Notes under the pieces: generated by a model
Database searches by the model: none
Told to the model about the DNA's origin: nothing
The model's input: only the letters and a program-made list of their open reading frames with translations
Position numbers and translations under genes: made by a program
NCBI GenBank assembly: GCA_035687245.1
Contig: DASRYH010000025.1
Location: 1 to 53,968 of the forward strand
DNA: 53,968 nt
DNA from: DASRYH01 sp035687245
Lineage (GTDB): Bacteria; Actinomycetota; Coriobacteriia; Anaerosomatales; PHET01
Reading direction: 5' to 3'
Shown: in pieces, positions 1 to 7,266 of the stretch
Layout of the letters: every line of letters begins with the position of its first letter
Position numbering within the stretch: the stretch's first letter is position 1

Positions 1-571
1 TACAGCGCCCGGCCTCGGTCACAAGATCGACGAGGAAGCGGTGCTCGAAGATGGCCACGCGCTCCGAGGCGCGCAGCTCGTCGGTGAGAGCTTGCTGGAT
101 GGCCGCACCGGTCTTGTCGCCAGAGTGAAGTACGCGCGGCAGCGAGTGCCCGCCTTCGCGCGCCAGCGCGGGCTCGCCGCCCTCTGCGCGATCGAACTGC
201 ATTCCAGCGTCGGCCAACGCGCGCAGCGCTTCAGGCGCTTCGGCAACGACGGCGCGCACCACGGCTTCATCGCACAGGCCTTGGCCGACCACGAGGGTGT
301 CGGCGAGGTGCAGCTCGACGCTGTCGGCCTCCCCCACCGCGCCGGCGATGCCGCCCTGCGCGTACCACGTGTTGGTCTCGTCGAGGCGGCCCTTCGTCAC
401 AATCGCGACCCGCATGTCGCGCGAAGCGTCGAGTGCGGCCGTGATGCCCGCGATGCCGCTGCCGATGACGAGCAGGTCGCAGTCGTGGACGGGCAGCGCG
501 CTCACGTCCACATCGAGCAGAGTGCGTCGCGTGAGCGAGTCGGGCAGTGCAGTCGGGGCCGGCGTCTCCAT
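1..571 (-). CDS. nadB: L-aspartate oxidase, N-terminal part (cut by window edge)
   Basis: FAD enzyme that oxidises L-aspartate to iminoaspartate, the first step of de novo NAD synthesis; its product goes straight to NadA. Reading in from the edge gives about 190 residues with no stop. They show a Rossmann FAD motif GSGIAG (about residues 37-42), the family motif TWYAQGGIAGA, and REGGHSLPRVLHSGDKTG, all typical of NadB. The start is the ATG at 571, 7 bases after the nadA stop, so the two are co-transcribed. The C-terminal two thirds lie outside the window. Confidence 0.93.
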   Translation of the reverse strand, partial: METPAPTALPDSLTRRTLLDVDVSALPVHDCDLLVIGSGIAGITAALDASRDMRVAIVTKGRLDETNTWYAQGGIAGAVGEADSVELHLADTLVVGQGLCDEAVVRAVVAEAPEALRALADAGMQFDRAEGGEPALAREGGHSLPRVLHSGDKTGAAIQQALTDELRASERVAIFEHRFLVDLVTEAGRC

Positions 572-578
572 CGGCGCG

Positions 579-1505
579 CTACCCTATCGCGACCATGCGC
601 TCGACGGCAGTCGCGGCGCGAGCTGCAATCTCAGGCTCGACCACTACCTCGTACTGCATCTCGACCAGGGCGGCATGCACCTTGGCGAGCGTCGTGAGCT
701 TCATGTTGGGGCAGAGCATACGCGGAGCGAGCTCGAATAAGTGCTTCTCAGGCGCGGCCTTCGCTAGCGCGTGCATGAGGCCGGACTCGGTCACGACCAC
801 GAACTCATCTGCGTCATCTTCGGCAGCGTAGGCGAGCATCTGAGACGTTGAGAGCACGGCATCGGCGAGATCGACGACATCGGGGCGACACTCGGGATGC
901 GCCATGAGCTTGGCGCCTGGGTGCTCGGCGCGTGCCGCCTGAACCTGTGCCACCGTCACCTCGTCGTGCGTGGGGCACCAGCCGTCCCACAAGATGACCT
1001 CGGTACCGGGCAGCGAACGCGCCACCCAGCTGCCCAAGTTGCGATCGGGCGCGAAGAGTATGCGGTCGGCACCGAGCGCGCGCACCACGGCCACGGCGTT
1101 CGCGCTGGTCACGCAGACGTCGCTTTCGGCCTTCACGTCCGCCGAAGAGTTCACGTAGGTGACGACTGGCACGCCCGGGTGGGCGGCCTTCCAGGCGCGC
1201 AGCTGGTCGCCAGTGAGCATGTCGGCCATCGGACAGCCCGCGCGCAGCTCCGGGAGCAGCACGGTCTTGCCGGGCGCGAGGATCTTGGCGGTCTCGGCCA
1301 TGAAGTGCACGCCGGCAAAGACGATGACATTGGCGTCGGTTTCGGCGGCTTGGCGTGAAAGCCCGAGCGAGTCTCCGACGAAGTCGGCGACATCTTGGAC
1401 GTCTGCGCGCTGGTAGTTGTGCGCGAGCACGACGGCGTTTCGCTCGGCAGCAAGCCGGCGAATCTCAACCGCCAGCTCGGCGTTTCGGGCTGCTGCGTCA
1501 GGCAT
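579..1505 (-). CDS. nadA: Quinolinate synthase
   Basis: Condenses iminoaspartate with dihydroxyacetone phosphate to quinolinate using a [4Fe-4S] cluster. It is 308 residues, the usual length of the short bacterial form. The three cluster cysteines are visible: C91 (GCPMAD), C177 (GWCPTHDEV) and C265 (MLCPNMK), spaced as in the crystallised Thermotoga-type enzyme. LAHNYQ near residue 28 is the N-terminal substrate loop. The ATG overlaps the end of panC by 8 bases, and nadB follows after 7 bases, so panB-panC-nadA-nadB look like one operon. Confidence 0.95.
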   Translation of the reverse strand: MPDAAARNAELAVEIRRLAAERNAVVLAHNYQRADVQDVADFVGDSLGLSRQAAETDANVIVFAGVHFMAETAKILAPGKTVLLPELRAGCPMADMLTGDQLRAWKAAHPGVPVVTYVNSSADVKAESDVCVTSANAVAVVRALGADRILFAPDRNLGSWVARSLPGTEVILWDGWCPTHDEVTVAQVQAARAEHPGAKLMAHPECRPDVVDLADAVLSTSQMLAYAAEDDADEFVVVTESGLMHALAKAAPEKHLFELAPRMLCPNMKLTTLAKVHAALVEMQYEVVVEPEIAARAATAVERMVAIG

Positions 1506-2355
1506 CGGCGGCCTTCAGCTCGCAGTTGTCGATGAGGCGTGTTGAACCCACACGCACGGCGACAATCGCTCGCTTCGGCGAATCGAGGTCGTCTGCGGGC
1601 TCGAGCGTGATGGGATCGACGACGGCGGCGTAGTCGAGCTCGACGCCTTGGCGCGCGGCGATCTTCTCGCGCACGATCGCCTCGAGCGAGCGCGGGTCAC
1701 GCTCGCCCCAGCAAGCCGCCTCGACGGCGGCGTTGAGTGCGTCGGGCACGACCACCGCAAGCGCTCTCTCTTGGGCGCTCAGATAGGCGTTGCGGCTCGA
1801 CAGCGCGAGCCCATCAGCCTCGCGCACGATCGGGCAACCCACGATGCCAACGCCGCCATCGAGGTCGAGAACCATTCGCTTCACTATCTGCAGCTGCTGA
1901 AAGTCCTTTTCGCCGAAGAACGCGAGGTCGGGCCTGACGATATTGAGTAGCTTGGTGACAACGGTAGCAACGCCGACGAAGTGGGTCGGACGAACCTCGC
2001 CCTCCCATCGCATTGCAAGCTCGCCGGGGTCGACGGTGACCTTCGGCCCGTCGCCGTACATGATGTCGGGGGTAGGCGTGAACACGATGTCGACACCTTC
2101 GGCAGAGAGCATGCGCATGTCGGCGTCGATGTCACGCGGGTAGGCCTCGAAGTCCTCGCTTGGCCCGAACTGCGTCGGGTTGACGAAGACGGACGCGACG
2201 ACCAGGTCTGTGCGTGACGAGGCAGCCCGCACGAGCGACAGGTGCCCTTCGTGCAGCGCGCCCATCGTGGGCACGAAGCCGATGCTCCTGCCCTCGCGGC
2301 GCGCCTCTGCGACAGCCGCGCGAACCTCTTCCTTACCTCCGAGGCGTTCGATCAC
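1498..2355 (-). CDS. panC: Pantothenate synthetase
   Basis: Joins pantoate and beta-alanine with ATP to make pantothenate, the precursor of coenzyme A. 285 residues, normal for the family. The nucleotidyltransferase signature PTMGALHEGHLSLV is at residues 29-42; VFVNPTQFGPSEDFEAYPR (pantoate/ATP site), FGEKDFQQL and the KMSKS-like LSSRNAYLS follow in order. The start is a GTG that overlaps the panB stop by 4 bases (GTGA), typical of translational coupling. No panD is seen in the window, so beta-alanine must come from elsewhere. Confidence 0.95.
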   Translation of the reverse strand: MIERLGGKEEVRAAVAEARREGRSIGFVPTMGALHEGHLSLVRAASSRTDLVVASVFVNPTQFGPSEDFEAYPRDIDADMRMLSAEGVDIVFTPTPDIMYGDGPKVTVDPGELAMRWEGEVRPTHFVGVATVVTKLLNIVRPDLAFFGEKDFQQLQIVKRMVLDLDGGVGIVGCPIVREADGLALSSRNAYLSAQERALAVVVPDALNAAVEAACWGERDPRSLEAIVREKIAARQGVELDYAAVVDPITLEPADDLDSPKRAIVAVRVGSTRLIDNCELKAADA

Positions 2356-3245
2356 TCGAACTCCTCATCGTCGTCGAGATCCATCTCCCCGTAGACGATC
2401 TCGGCCCGAGCGACCACATCGTTGGAGACGTGCGTGAGCGCGCCTTCGCCGGGGAAGCTGCGGTCGCGCACTTCGGCGGCGTATGCGCCGATCGCCGCCG
2501 CGATCTGCTCGCCGACGTCGGCGTAGCGCTTTGCGTGGCGCGGCGTGAAAGTGCCGAGCCCGAGAATGTCGGTGAAGACCTGCACCTGGCCGTCGCAGCC
2601 TGCGCCCGCGCCGATGCCGATCGTCGGGATAGAGACGAGCCCGCTCGCGCGTTCAGCGATCTCGGCGGGAATGCACTCGAGAACGATGGCGAACGCACCG
2701 GCGCGCTCAAGCTCGACGCAGCTGCGCATGAGTTCAGCTGCGGAGTCGGCGTCGGTGGCTTGCGTGCGGTAGCCACCCAGCACGTTGACCGACTGCGGTG
2801 TGAGACCCACATGCGCCATGACCGGGATGCCGGCAGCGACGAGCGCCTCGACCGTCATGATGCGGTCGTCGTCAGCACCCTCGAGCTTGACGGCGTGCGC
2901 TCCGCCTTCAGCCATCAGCCGGCCCGCGTTGCGCACGGCGTCTTCGATCGACACCTGGTAGCTGAGGAACGGCATGTCGGCTACGACGAGCACACGCTCG
3001 GTCGCCCTCGACACCGCGGCAGTCGCCCGCACCATGTCATCCATGGTCACGGGCAGCGTGCTGGAGTGCCCGAGCACGGTCATGCCGAGCGAGTCGCCCA
3101 CCAGCACACAGTCGACGCCTGCCGCTTCGGCAAGGTATGCCGAAGGGAAGTCGTAGGCCGTGAGCATGACGATGGGTTGCGCAGACGCCTTCAGCGCGCG
3201 CAGGGAGTTCACGGTCACCCTCGAGGTGGGCGATTGTGCGCTCAT
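2352..3245 (-). CDS. panB: 3-methyl-2-oxobutanoate hydroxymethyltransferase (ketopantoate synthesis)
   Basis: Transfers a hydroxymethyl group from methylene-tetrahydrofolate to ketoisovalerate, giving ketopantoate. The start is the ATG at 3245 (297 residues): an AAGGAGG SD lies 5 bases upstream, and the family begins here (SPTSRVTVNSLRALK); a longer in-frame start at 3296 has no such support. VLTAYDFPSA-like, LVGDSLGM (metal-binding Asp51), GAHAVKLEG and GIGAGAGCDGQV motifs are present. The folate cofactor it uses is made by the fol genes just upstream. 89 bases separate it from folK. Confidence 0.95.
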   Translation of the reverse strand: MSAQSPTSRVTVNSLRALKASAQPIVMLTAYDFPSAYLAEAAGVDCVLVGDSLGMTVLGHSSTLPVTMDDMVRATAAVSRATERVLVVADMPFLSYQVSIEDAVRNAGRLMAEGGAHAVKLEGADDDRIMTVEALVAAGIPVMAHVGLTPQSVNVLGGYRTQATDADSAAELMRSCVELERAGAFAIVLECIPAEIAERASGLVSIPTIGIGAGAGCDGQVQVFTDILGLGTFTPRHAKRYADVGEQIAAAIGAYAAEVRDRSFPGEGALTHVSNDVVARAEIVYGEMDLDDDEEFE

Positions 3246-3334
3246 GAGAGCCTCCTTCTCATCGGTTCGCCGTCGCAGCCGGCCCATCCGGTCCACGCAG
3301 CGCCTCCGACATGGGAGTGAGAGTATAAACCCTT

Positions 3335-4105
3335 CTACTCCTCGACGGGAGCTTGATCCACCGCCTCTAGCAGCGCGATCGCGGTTGCGGCGAAGGCCTC
3401 GGGCACAACCAGCCTGAAGCTCTGCGGCCGGCCAAGGATGTCGATGTCAGCGCCCGGCTCGAACGGCTCGAACGCGAACGGGATCTGCTCCTGTTCGAGC
3501 ACCTTGCGCTTGAACTGCAGCGCAGCATCGAAACCGCCCAGCGTGCTCTGCGGACCCTCGCCTTCGGCGACCGCCACCCACTCTGTCTCGGCGATGGGCA
3601 TGTTGTGCTCAGCACCCGCGTCAGGAATCGGGCCGAGATCGCGCACGATCAGGCCCACGTTCGCCTCCGCGCGGTTCGGACGGCTACCGTCGGGCATCGT
3701 GAGGTTAGGAGCGATTTCGAGCAACGGAGTCACGACGAAGTCGCGTTCGAGCATCTTGGGATGCGGCAGTACGAGCGTCTCGCTGATCCGCTCCTCGGAA
3801 CCGAAGAGCAGCAGGTCGAGGTCGAGGATTCGCGGGCCGTTGGCAGTCTCGCGCACGCGCCCCATCTGGTCCTCGATCTCGAGCAGGTAGCCGAGCAGCG
3901 CATCGGGCTCGATGCCCGTTTCGACTTTGATGACGGCGTTGAGGAAGGTGGATTGCGCCCCGACGTAGGCCGGCTCGCTCTCATAGGCGTGAGAAATCGC
4001 CTGCACGTGCGTTTCGGGAACGTGCGCGACCGCGTCCACCGCCCGCGAGAGATTCGTCAGCCGGTCACCTAGATTGCTGCCGATGGCGATGAATGCAGTG
4101 GACAT
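3335..4105 (-). CDS. folK: HPPK (folate pyrophosphokinase) with extra C-terminal domain
   Basis: Residues 1-163 are 6-hydroxymethyl-7,8-dihydropterin pyrophosphokinase: FIAIGSNLGDR at the N-terminus, GPRILDLDLLLFG (residues 90-102, Mg/ATP site) and LPHPKMLERDFVVTPL. The family normally ends near residue 160-170. Here about 90 residues follow: an acidic linker, then a unit (about 190-250) that aligns by eye with the small DUF2007-type 'signal transducing' fold (an L..EQEQIPF strand, a GRPQSFRLVVPE strand, a final helix). A strong SD (AAGGAGGAGCT) precedes the ATG at 4105. The kinase call is firm; the tail's identity is a guess. Confidence 0.9.
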   Translation of the reverse strand: MSTAFIAIGSNLGDRLTNLSRAVDAVAHVPETHVQAISHAYESEPAYVGAQSTFLNAVIKVETGIEPDALLGYLLEIEDQMGRVRETANGPRILDLDLLLFGSEERISETLVLPHPKMLERDFVVTPLLEIAPNLTMPDGSRPNRAEANVGLIVRDLGPIPDAGAEHNMPIAETEWVAVAEGEGPQSTLGGFDAALQFKRKVLEQEQIPFAFEPFEPGADIDILGRPQSFRLVVPEAFAATAIALLEAVDQAPVEE

Positions 4106-4171
4106 AGCTCCTCCTTCGCGCGGGCGGTACTCAGGGAAGAGTATTCCCCGAACCGGCGTCGCGAAGAGCCG

Positions 4172-5011
4172 CTATCTCCCCTGAATCGCTCTGGCTACGG
4201 CAAGTGCCTGTACCGTGGCGCCCACGTCGTGAACGCGCACGACAGCAGCGCCAAGACGAACTGCCTCCATCGCCGCTGCCACCGAACCACCGGCGCGCCT
4301 CCGAGGTGCGTCCTCGCCCGTGATCTCGCCTATGAAGCGCTTGCGGGACGCGCCGATGACGACCGGGTACCCGTGCGAGGCCAGCCGCGGGATTGCGCGC
4401 AGCAGCGAGATGTTGTGCTCGTAGGTCTTGCCAAACCCGATACCCGGGTCGATCGCGATGCGCTCGGAGGCGATGCCGGCCGCCTCGAGCACCGACACCT
4501 GCCCGAGCAAGAAGCCTTCGACCTCGGTCACGACATCGTCGTAGACGGGCGCCTCTTGCATCGTCTTGGGCTCGCCGAGCATGTGCATGACGATGACGCC
4601 GGCTTCGCAGCCCGCTGCGACCTCGAGCATCGCGGGGTCGCTCATCCCGGAGACGTCGTTGATGATGCTCGCTCCACACTCGACGCAGGCACGAGCGACA
4701 TCGGGGCGGCGAGTGTCGATAGAGATGGGCATGTTCGATTCGGCGAGCCGCGTCACCACGGGGCGTACGCGCGCGATCTCCGCAGGCACTGGCACGGCCT
4801 CTGAGCCCGGCCGCGTCGACTCGCCGCCGATATCAATGATGTGGGCGCCCTCTGCGACGAGCTGCTCGCCCCATGCGACCGCGTCAGCGGGATTCTCGCG
4901 CTCGCCTCCGTCGGAGAATGAGTCCGGCGTGACGTTGATGATGCCCATGATGAGTGGCTCGTCGAGAGCAAGCTCGAAGCGGCCGCAGCGCCAGATCTCA
5001 GACACAGACAC
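4172..5011 (-). CDS. folP: Dihydropteroate synthase
   Basis: Condenses the pterin pyrophosphate made by FolK with p-aminobenzoate to give dihydropteroate. It is 279 residues with the full motif set: MGIINVTPDSFSDGG at residues 22-36, IDIGGESTRPGS, NDVSGM, DPGIGFGKTYEHNISLLR and GASRKRFIG. The start is the GTG at 5011, 5 bases after the folE stop; a second in-frame GTG two codons later could also serve. folK follows after 66 bases. No folB (dihydroneopterin aldolase) lies between them, although it commonly does in other bacteria. Confidence 0.95.
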   Translation of the reverse strand: MSVSEIWRCGRFELALDEPLIMGIINVTPDSFSDGGERENPADAVAWGEQLVAEGAHIIDIGGESTRPGSEAVPVPAEIARVRPVVTRLAESNMPISIDTRRPDVARACVECGASIINDVSGMSDPAMLEVAAGCEAGVIVMHMLGEPKTMQEAPVYDDVVTEVEGFLLGQVSVLEAAGIASERIAIDPGIGFGKTYEHNISLLRAIPRLASHGYPVVIGASRKRFIGEITGEDAPRRRAGGSVAAAMEAVRLGAAVVRVHDVGATVQALAVARAIQGR

Positions 5012-5016
5012 CCACC

Positions 5017-5589
5017 CTAGCGACGCCCGCGCTCAGTGATGAGCGCCATGGCTTCGGACCGGGTACGAGCGTCGGACTTGAAGATGCCGCGGACAGCGGA
5101 GGTGACCGTCTCGGAGCCGGGCTTGCGCACGCCACGCATCGACATACACAGGTGCTCCGCCTCGATGACCACCACGACGCCTGCCGGGTCGAGGTACTCG
5201 ACGATGGTGTCGGCGATCTGCGACGTCATGCGCTCTTGAACCTGAGGCCTCTTGGCGAAGACGTCGACTACGCGAGCTAGCTTGGAGAGCCCACAGATTC
5301 GGCCATGATCGCCGGGGATGTAGGCCACATGGGCGCGCCCCATGAACGGCACGAGGTGGTGTTCGCAGACGGAGTAGAGCGGGATGTCGCGCACGAGCAC
5401 CATCTCTTGGTGGCCCTCGTTGAACGTCACGCAGAAGTGCTCGGCCGGGTCTTGCTCGAGCCCGGCGAAAATCTCAGCGTACATGTCGGCCACGCGACGC
5501 GGAGTCTCAAGCAGCCCCTCGCGCGCGGGATCCTCACCCACGCCCTCGAGTATGAGCCGGACCCCCTGCTCTATCTTCTCGCGATCCAT
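5017..5589 (-). CDS. folE: GTP cyclohydrolase I
   Basis: Opens GTP to dihydroneopterin triphosphate, the first step of folate synthesis. The start is the ATG at 5589 (190 residues, the Bacillus-type length) because a GGGAG SD lies 5 bases upstream and the family begins with this MDREKIEQGVR segment; an in-frame extension to 5733 is not conserved-looking. The zinc ligands are visible: C75 and H78 in CEHHLVPF, and C148 in EHLCMSMRGVRKPGS, so this is the zinc-dependent IA type. It heads folE-folP-folK. Confidence 0.94.
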   Translation of the reverse strand: MDREKIEQGVRLILEGVGEDPAREGLLETPRRVADMYAEIFAGLEQDPAEHFCVTFNEGHQEMVLVRDIPLYSVCEHHLVPFMGRAHVAYIPGDHGRICGLSKLARVVDVFAKRPQVQERMTSQIADTIVEYLDPAGVVVVIEAEHLCMSMRGVRKPGSETVTSAVRGIFKSDARTRSEAMALITERGRR

Positions 5590-5787
5590 CAGCACTCCCG
5601 AAAGACCAAGACGCCGCAACAGGTGCATCAGCGTACCATCAGCACGCGTCGTTGGTCGCACTCCGCGCTCGCCGAAGAGCCGTTCCACTCGTAGTGAAAC
5701 GCTCGCGGTCCGAGGCCGCGCTGACGAGTACATGATGCCGAGTGCGCGTCCAACGCTGATAACCGCCGAGACGAAGGACCTGTGCGC

Positions 5788-6432
5788 CTAGCGGTCTAGC
5801 CGGACCAGCCCCGCCCTCACCGCGGCAAGTACCGCTTGAGTGCGATCAGACTGGTCGAGCTTGCGCAGGATGTGGCTGACGTGCGTCTTGACCGTCGTCT
5901 CGCTGATCCAGAGTTCCCGGCCAATCTCCTTGTTGGAGAGTCCCTTGGCCATGAGTCCCAGGACCTCGCGCTCGCGGTCAGAGAGTGGCTCCTCCATGTC
6001 GCCGTTGTTGGACGGCCGACCGCTGATGATGCGATTCACCACGGCGGAATCGAAGACGGCTTGGCCTTCGGCAACCACTCTGATGGCATGAACGATTCGC
6101 TCAGGACGAGTGTCTTTCAGAAGGTAGCCGCGGGCCCCGGCTGCAAGAACACCGAAGAGCTCGTCGTCTTCGTCGAAGGTGGTAAGGGCGAGGACGCTCG
6201 TCTCGCTGACCCGCTCTCGCACCTGCCGACAGACTTCAACGCCCCCGGGTCCGGGCATATTCAGATCGAGCACGAGGACGGTCGGCTTGAGCTTCGAACA
6301 GTCGCGAATTGCGGAGTCGCCGTCGCCGGCCTCTCCCACGACGACAATGTCACACTCCGATTCGAGGACGTTGCGCAGCGCGTACCGTACGAGTTCGTGG
6401 TCGTCGGCCAGAAAGACTCGTATCGTCATCAT
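5788..6432 (-). CDS. NarL/LuxR-family two-component response regulator
   Basis: 214 residues. Residues 4-120 form a receiver domain with the acidic pair D10-D11, phosphoacceptor D56 (LVLDLNMPG), switch residues T82/T83 and K104 (YLLKDTRP). Residues about 147-210 are a LuxR-type helix-turn-helix (LSDREREVLGLMAKGLSNKEIG, SETTVKTHVSHILRKL) that binds DNA when the receiver is phosphorylated. The start ATG-ATG overlaps the tail of the kinase remnant upstream, the normal arrangement for a kinase-regulator pair. Because that kinase is broken, this regulator is now probably an orphan or is served by another kinase. Confidence 0.9.
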   Translation of the reverse strand: MMTIRVFLADDHELVRYALRNVLESECDIVVVGEAGDGDSAIRDCSKLKPTVLVLDLNMPGPGGVEVCRQVRERVSETSVLALTTFDEDDELFGVLAAGARGYLLKDTRPERIVHAIRVVAEGQAVFDSAVVNRIISGRPSNNGDMEEPLSDREREVLGLMAKGLSNKEIGRELWISETTVKTHVSHILRKLDQSDRTQAVLAAVRAGLVRLDR

Positions 6433-6779
6433 TCACGCCCTTCAACTTGACCTCGACGGAAACGGTCGTTCCTTTCCCAAGGACACCCTCGACCGAGAAG
6501 TCGACCCCTCGCGCGCGACCCTTTGCGCACGGCCTACCGGCCCGACCTGCTTGGCTTCGCGCGATCGACGATGACGTCGAGTACCTCTTCGACGCTCATT
6601 GCCGAAGAGACCGCCCCGGCGACTTCGTTGAGAATCGGGCTCAGGTCGGCGCGCAGCGCGTGCTGGCTGGTGAAGATGCTCGTCCCGTCAGGGCGTGCGT
6701 GATCGAGGAGGCCGCGTCGCGCTCCCCCTGCGCGTACTAATTCGGCCGCGGAATCCGCGGCCTTCTCTGCGGGCGTCAT
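6430..6779 (-). pseudogene. Sensor histidine kinase remnant (internal deletion and frameshift)
   Basis: The first 75 or so codons from ATG 6779 read like the N-terminus of a GAF-type kinase (LSPILNEVAGAVSSAM then VEEVLDVIVDRAK) and then stop at 6534 after a few unrelated residues. In another frame, immediately downstream, the sequence resumes with VDFSVEGVLGKGTTVSVEV, the last strand and G2-like box of a HATPase domain, and runs into the start of the response regulator. Everything between (most of the GAF domain, the phospho-accepting His domain and the ATP pocket) is missing. This is a deleted, non-functional partner of the regulator at 5788-6432. Confidence 0.7.
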
Positions 6780-6868
6780 CGGTCCCCCCGATTGCCAACA
6801 CCGCGCGCCCCACCCGTGGCGCGCCGAGCAGATCTATTGTACCCGTCTGTTGCTGCGAGAACAGGCGG

Positions 6869-7258
6869 TCAGACCGAACGACGGTAGTCGGCTAGCAAGG
6901 CGCGCGAGCGCTGCTCGATCTTGCGACGGACTCGGTCGCTTCGCCGGTCCCAGCGGTCGATACCGTCCCAGTGCCACAGGTGGCCGATGTGCCCATGGCC
7001 GATGGCGTCTTGAATGCAGTGAAGCGCCGTGCCCAAGGCGATCAGATCCGCATCGCCAATGGCCGATGCAAACAGACGCCTGGCCCGGCGATAAGCGCCG
7101 AGCCAGGCGAAGTGATAGCCCTTGTTTGCCCACACGTACACGTTGTGGATGCGATCCACATCCCAGTCCGCCGCCGCTATGGTTTCGGCGTCGTCCTCCG
7201 AGAAGCCCTCGTCGAGCGCCCACTGCCGTGTGAGGGCATAGTGGACCTCCCGGTTCAC
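6869..7258 (-). CDS. Small zinc-dependent phospholipase C/S1-P1-like protein
   Basis: 129 residues with no signal peptide. Histidines and acidic residues are arranged as in the all-helical zinc phospholipase C/P1-nuclease fold: H6 near the start (REVHYALT), DWDVDRIHNVY, a KGYHFAWLG helix, then LGTALHCIQDAIGHGHIGH, the classic 'LG.aLH..QD..aH' metal-binding helix. The GTG start at 7258 lies 8 bases after the ftsH stop, so it is probably read with ftsH. Substrate and role are unknown; with only 129 residues it is much shorter than the characterised enzymes and may not be catalytic. Confidence 0.6.
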   Translation of the reverse strand: MNREVHYALTRQWALDEGFSEDDAETIAAADWDVDRIHNVYVWANKGYHFAWLGAYRRARRLFASAIGDADLIALGTALHCIQDAIGHGHIGHLWHWDGIDRWDRRSDRVRRKIEQRSRALLADYRRSV

Positions 7259-7266
7259 TCTGATGC

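Noticed and set aside
4120..4170. A terminator between folP and folK
   Set aside because: Only a 5-bp TACTC/GAGTA stem is visible with no U-tract; the two genes are likely read together.
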